Shown: piece after piece, positions 60,670 through 64,000 of the stretch
Layout: each line of letters starts with the position of its first letter
Position numbering within the stretch: position 1 is the first letter of the stretch
NCBI RefSeq assembly: GCF_002234615.1
Contig: NZ_NMQW01000008.1
Coordinates: 124,001 to 188,000 of the forward strand
DNA: 64,000 nucleotides
Reading direction: 5' to 3'
Source: Paenibacillus rigui
GTDB taxonomy: Bacteria > Bacillota > Bacilli > Paenibacillales > NBRC-103111
Translations under genes and position numbers: made by a program
Notes under the pieces: model-generated
Told to the model about the DNA's origin: nothing
What the model saw: only the letters and a program-made list of their open reading frames with translations
The model's database searches: none

Positions 60670-63600
60670 TTGAACAGAAAGGGACTTCTACTCATGACGA
60701 TCATTGCAATGCTGGCGCAGATGGTTACAGGACTGGGTCAGACGGAACGGAGGGCTGAAGCGGAAAGCAAACAAGCTTATATTGCCGCTTATCATACGAC
60801 AGGTACGTCAGGAACCGGCATGACTTATATGGACGACAGCCTCCATCTGGCTTACAGCTACGATCGGCTTCATTGGACTGCGCTTCATGACAACAACGGC
60901 ATTTTGTTCAAGAAGAATCCTGGCTATAGAGCAAGTACCGCTAACGGGTTGCAATACCGAGACCCTTATCTGTTCCGCAAGCAGGACGGCCGATTTGTGC
61001 TGTTGGCTACACTGGTTACAAGCACAGGGGCGATGACGAATTCGGCTCTGCTGGCATGGGACAGCGATGATCTGCTTACCTACAGCAACGACCGGCAGCT
61101 TCAAATGAACAGCACAAACACTGCGGCGCTCAAGCCTCAGGTGGAATATGATGCAGCCAACGACAACTACGTCATTTATTGGACGGACGGATCGACCGTT
61201 TATGCAAATACGACCCAGGATTTTGTTACGGTATCGGCCCCAACGGTTTATTCGGGAACCGGCTATCCTGCTGCCAAGCCGGATTTCTCCAGGCAGGGAC
61301 CCCCGGGTGCAACGCCAAGCAGCGTCATCGCCGTGTCACAAGCGGAGCTCGATAAGCTTATCGCAAGTCTGGGCACCCCTGTTATCCCGACAGGCACAGA
61401 GCCTGTCCAAGTGATGACGGCAATCGGGACGCCGCCGGTGCTGCCGGATACAGGAAAGGTTGTCTACAGCGATGGAAGTGCTGTGCCAAAAGGCGTAACA
61501 TGGGAGCCAATCGACCCGAGCCGCTATGCGAAGCCGGGGACATTTCAAGTCAAAGGCAAGGTGAACGGCTCCCCGGATTATGTGAACCCGCTGATTAAGA
61601 ACGGAGCGGACCCGAATATTTATAAAGGGGCCGACGGCTATTATTATTACACAATGTCCTATATGAATTATGCAAATAACGGTGTAGCGGCTTATCAATA
61701 CGACCGGATTACCCTCCGGCGGGCCTCGACCATTCAAGGCTTGGCTTCCGCGGAGGAAAAGCAAATTTGGACGAAGCATGCCTCAGGGGAGATGTCCTAT
61801 CATATCTGGGCCCCGGAGATTCATTATGTGAACGGCAAATGGTACATTTACTTCGCCGCAGGCAGGACAAACGCCAATTTTGATCTCCGGGTCTACGTGC
61901 TGGAATGCTCTACGCAAGACCCGATGACAGGCGATTGGAAAGAGCTGGGGAAAGTCGCGATGAACGATGAGGCATTCGATTTGGATGCTACGACGTTCGA
62001 GCATAACGGCGAGCTTTATATGATTTATGCTTTCGCTAACGGGGGATTGAAGATCAATTCCAGTCTTCGGATTGCCAAAATGACCAGTCCGACAACGCTG
62101 GACAGTGTACAGGTGAACATTTCGACACCGGAGTACACGTGGGAGCAGCGTTATGACAATGTCAATGAAGGGTCGGCCGTCATCAAGAAGAACGGCAAAA
62201 TCTTCGTTGCCTATTCCGCCGGTTCGACCGATACGACGTATGCCGTCGGACTGCTGTCCGCACCGGATTCGCCGGATGCGAACCTGCTGGACCCGGCGAA
62301 CTGGACGAAGACGCCTTATCCGATCATGGCGACCAGCAGGGCGAACGGCCAATTTGGGCCGGGACACGGCACCTTCACGGTAGCCGAGGATGGGCTGCAG
62401 GATGTCTTCTTGTACCATGCGCGCAAGAATGAAGCCTACTCGGCGACCGGCTACGCGCCATTGTACGATGCCACAAGATGGGCGCGTGTGCAAAATGTTT
62501 ATTGGCATGGGGATGGGACCCCATATTTGGGCGTTCCGGTACCCGACGGACCTTTACCAGGGGCTTCCATTGAGGCAGCTGTAACCGTCGTAGCGCCGGA
62601 AGGAGCGGTGTATCCCGATGAGAGCAGCTTTACTCTCGAAGCGGGAGCGGTTCGTCCTATCGAGCTGCGCAAGTCCAACGGAGACGGAACGACCCGGAAT
62701 GTGACGGCCGCCGCGGTTTTTGATTCTTCGGCACCGTCCGTAGTCAAGGTCAGCCAAAGCGGCGCTGTCAAAGCACTGAGCGAAGGAAGCAGCGTGATCA
62801 CGGCTCAATATGAGGGCCATAGCTACCCAATTCAGGTTACGGTACCGAAGCCTGTTACGAATGCGGATCTTCAGCTGTGGTACAAATTTGACGAGACGTC
62901 CGGCACCAACGCAGCGGACGCGTCGGGAAGGGGGAATGACGGCACCTATGTAAGAACGCCTGCATTCGGCACCGGCGTGAACGGCGGTTCGTTCAAAATG
63001 TCCGGAGGGCCATCCTCTTCCACCACGGCTCCTTATGTGCAAATACCGAACGGCATCCTTAAAGGTGTGGACGACATTACGATCTCCACCTATGTTAAAT
63101 TTACGAGCACAACAACCAGGAATCAGTTTCTGTATGGGTTAGGGCAGGATTCGAACAAGTACATTTTTACGTCGCCTTACAACGGCTCCAGTGTACTTCA
63201 TTCGGCGATTACGACAGGTACCTACACAGGAGAGCAGAAATGGCCCGCCACATCGGCTTTGCCTGGGAACGTCTGGAAGCAGCTGACGGTCGTGCTGAAT
63301 GGTGAGGAGCATACAGGGGTAATGTATCTCGACGGGGTGGAGGTGGGGCGAAATACGAACGTAACCATCAAGCCTTCCGATCTGTATGACGCGTCGAGAG
63401 CCTATTCGGGCTATATCGGCAAATCGTTTTATGCAGCGGACCCTTATTTCGGGGGTGAAGTCGATGACTTCCGCATTTTCAATAAGGCAATGACGCCGTG
63501 GGAGGTTAAGCAATCCTTCGAGTCCGCGAACGTCGCTGCAGTGGCCGGGGATCTTGAAGCTTTGCTGCTGGGGGATACGAGTGCCGTGACCGATGATCGG

Positions 63601-64000
63601 ATGACCCTGCCTTCGACAGGAGCTAACGGTTCGAGCATCATGTGGCAGTCGAGCCGTCCTTCCATTGTGGAGGCGGATGGGACCGTGCACCGGCCGATGG
63701 CAAGCGAAGGCAGCCAGCAGGTTACGCTGACGGCCACGATTCGGAAGGGCAGTATCGAGGATACGAAGGATTTTGTCGTGACGGTTGTCCCGTTACTTCC
63801 AGCTTCGTCGGCTGTCCTTCATGGGGCGGCAAGCGTGGACAGCGGCGGGTTGCTGGAGCTGACGTACGGGGTGGCGGGCGTCACAAGCGCGGTGTACGCT
63901 AACGATTTGACGGTTCATTTTGACCCGTCCAGGCTGCAGTACCAGTCGGTTGAAGCGCTGCGAAGCGGCATTTCTGTTACGGCCTCCACGTATGCCGCAG
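60670..64000 (+). CDS. Large secreted GH43 glycosidase with Ig, LamG and cohesin modules (3' end outside window)
   Basis: 1110 codons visible from TTG 60670 (AGGAGG at 60656-60661). Signal peptide 1-32; a GH43-like beta-propeller section about 35-210; an Ig-like module about 248-298 (SDGSAVPKGVTWEPID); GH43 catalytic domain about 308-624 with likely base Asp314 (GADPNIYKG), Asp439 (DLDATTF) and acid Glu500 (NEGSAV), plus GPGHGTFTV; Big_2-type Ig about 657-724; LamG about 733-948; another Ig about 956-1041; and the start of a cohesin-like domain from about 1044. It probably cuts arabinan-type side chains outside the cell. The end is missing, so a dockerin or SLH cannot be excluded. Confidence 0.85.
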   Translation, partial: MNRKGLLLMTIIAMLAQMVTGLGQTERRAEAESKQAYIAAYHTTGTSGTGMTYMDDSLHLAYSYDRLHWTALHDNNGILFKKNPGYRASTANGLQYRDPYLFRKQDGRFVLLATLVTSTGAMTNSALLAWDSDDLLTYSNDRQLQMNSTNTAALKPQVEYDAANDNYVIYWTDGSTVYANTTQDFVTVSAPTVYSGTGYPAAKPDFSRQGPPGATPSSVIAVSQAELDKLIASLGTPVIPTGTEPVQVMTAIGTPPVLPDTGKVVYSDGSAVPKGVTWEPIDPSRYAKPGTFQVKGKVNGSPDYVNPLIKNGADPNIYKGADGYYYYTMSYMNYANNGVAAYQYDRITLRRASTIQGLASAEEKQIWTKHASGEMSYHIWAPEIHYVNGKWYIYFAAGRTNANFDLRVYVLECSTQDPMTGDWKELGKVAMNDEAFDLDATTFEHNGELYMIYAFANGGLKINSSLRIAKMTSPTTLDSVQVNISTPEYTWEQRYDNVNEGSAVIKKNGKIFVAYSAGSTDTTYAVGLLSAPDSPDANLLDPANWTKTPYPIMATSRANGQFGPGHGTFTVAEDGLQDVFLYHARKNEAYSATGYAPLYDATRWARVQNVYWHGDGTPYLGVPVPDGPLPGASIEAAVTVVAPEGAVYPDESSFTLEAGAVRPIELRKSNGDGTTRNVTAAAVFDSSAPSVVKVSQSGAVKALSEGSSVITAQYEGHSYPIQVTVPKPVTNADLQLWYKFDETSGTNAADASGRGNDGTYVRTPAFGTGVNGGSFKMSGGPSSSTTAPYVQIPNGILKGVDDITISTYVKFTSTTTRNQFLYGLGQDSNKYIFTSPYNGSSVLHSAITTGTYTGEQKWPATSALPGNVWKQLTVVLNGEEHTGVMYLDGVEVGRNTNVTIKPSDLYDASRAYSGYIGKSFYAADPYFGGEVDDFRIFNKAMTPWEVKQSFESANVAAVAGDLEALLLGDTSAVTDDRMTLPSTGANGSSIMWQSSRPSIVEADGTVHRPMASEGSQQVTLTATIRKGSIEDTKDFVVTVVPLLPASSAVLHGAASVDSGGLLELTYGVAGVTSAVYANDLTVHFDPSRLQYQSVEALRSGISVTASTYAA

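Overview
The window looks like a chromosomal segment of a Paenibacillus-type Firmicute. The evidence is the Bacillales gene content (sda, dnaB-dnaI, hemQ, yuzB-yutJ, yumB and yumC homologues), strong AGGAGG-type ribosome binding sites, frequent GTG and TTG starts, intrinsic terminators, and Paenibacillus-style secreted proteins (SLH, cohesin, copper-amine-oxidase-N, GH43, GH88). No rRNA, tRNA, CRISPR array, prophage or intact insertion sequence was seen. Most of the window is ordinary core chromosome.

Layout. 1-6.3 kb: the tail of a HAD hydrolase, a class B penicillin-binding protein, and a manganese ABC transporter (mntABCD) behind a promoter carrying an MntR-type box. 6.3-18.2 kb: an intergenic repeat, asparagine synthase, a Cof-type phosphatase, a DUF456 protein, a MurJ/SpoVB-like flippase, cysteine synthase, a DUF2515 protein, a lipoprotein, an RHH/SPFH pair and a thioredoxin-like protein. 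18.3-26.8 kb: heme A synthase, a UbiD decarboxylase with an EamA permease and a HEPN protein, an SDR, Nfu, YuzB, YutJ and aminofutalosine synthase (MqnE). 27-39 kb: an A-type Fe-S carrier, two decayed gene remnants, signal peptidase, a WG-repeat protein, the 50-residue checkpoint protein Sda behind a DnaA-box cluster, ferredoxin-NADP reductase, a type II NADH dehydrogenase behind a Rex-like site, a YtrA-type GntR/ABC operon with a 20-bp-arm palindromic operator, and HemQ. 39-45 kb: dnaB-dnaI, a 48-residue YqzM-like protein, trxA and uvrC. 45-54.8 kb: a CPBP protease, a c-di-AMP (ydaO-type) riboswitch controlling a Ktr potassium transporter, a CPA-type antiporter, and a LysR regulator divergent from sdhCAB. 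54.9-64 kb: a LacI-type regulator with GH88, a CDF metal exporter, an SLH-anchored cohesin protein, and a very large GH43 enzyme that runs off the window.

How they fit together. Much of the window serves respiration and its cofactors: heme A (CtaA), heme b (HemQ), menaquinone by the futalosine route (MqnE, perhaps the UbiD protein), NDH-2, SDH and Fe-S assembly (Nfu, YutM). A second theme is ion homeostasis: Mn uptake, K uptake under c-di-AMP control, a cation/proton antiporter and a CDF exporter. The right end is plant or uronide polysaccharide utilisation.

The least explained signals are non-coding: a 4 x 21-bp array of Fur-like 15-mers upstream of the CDF gene; a dispersed hairpin repeat at about 6.35, 28.75 and 38.33 kb; mutually exclusive hairpins at 6.45-6.53 kb; and dyads at the trxA and ktr promoters. 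Family assignments come from recognising sequence motifs by eye; no database search was run.
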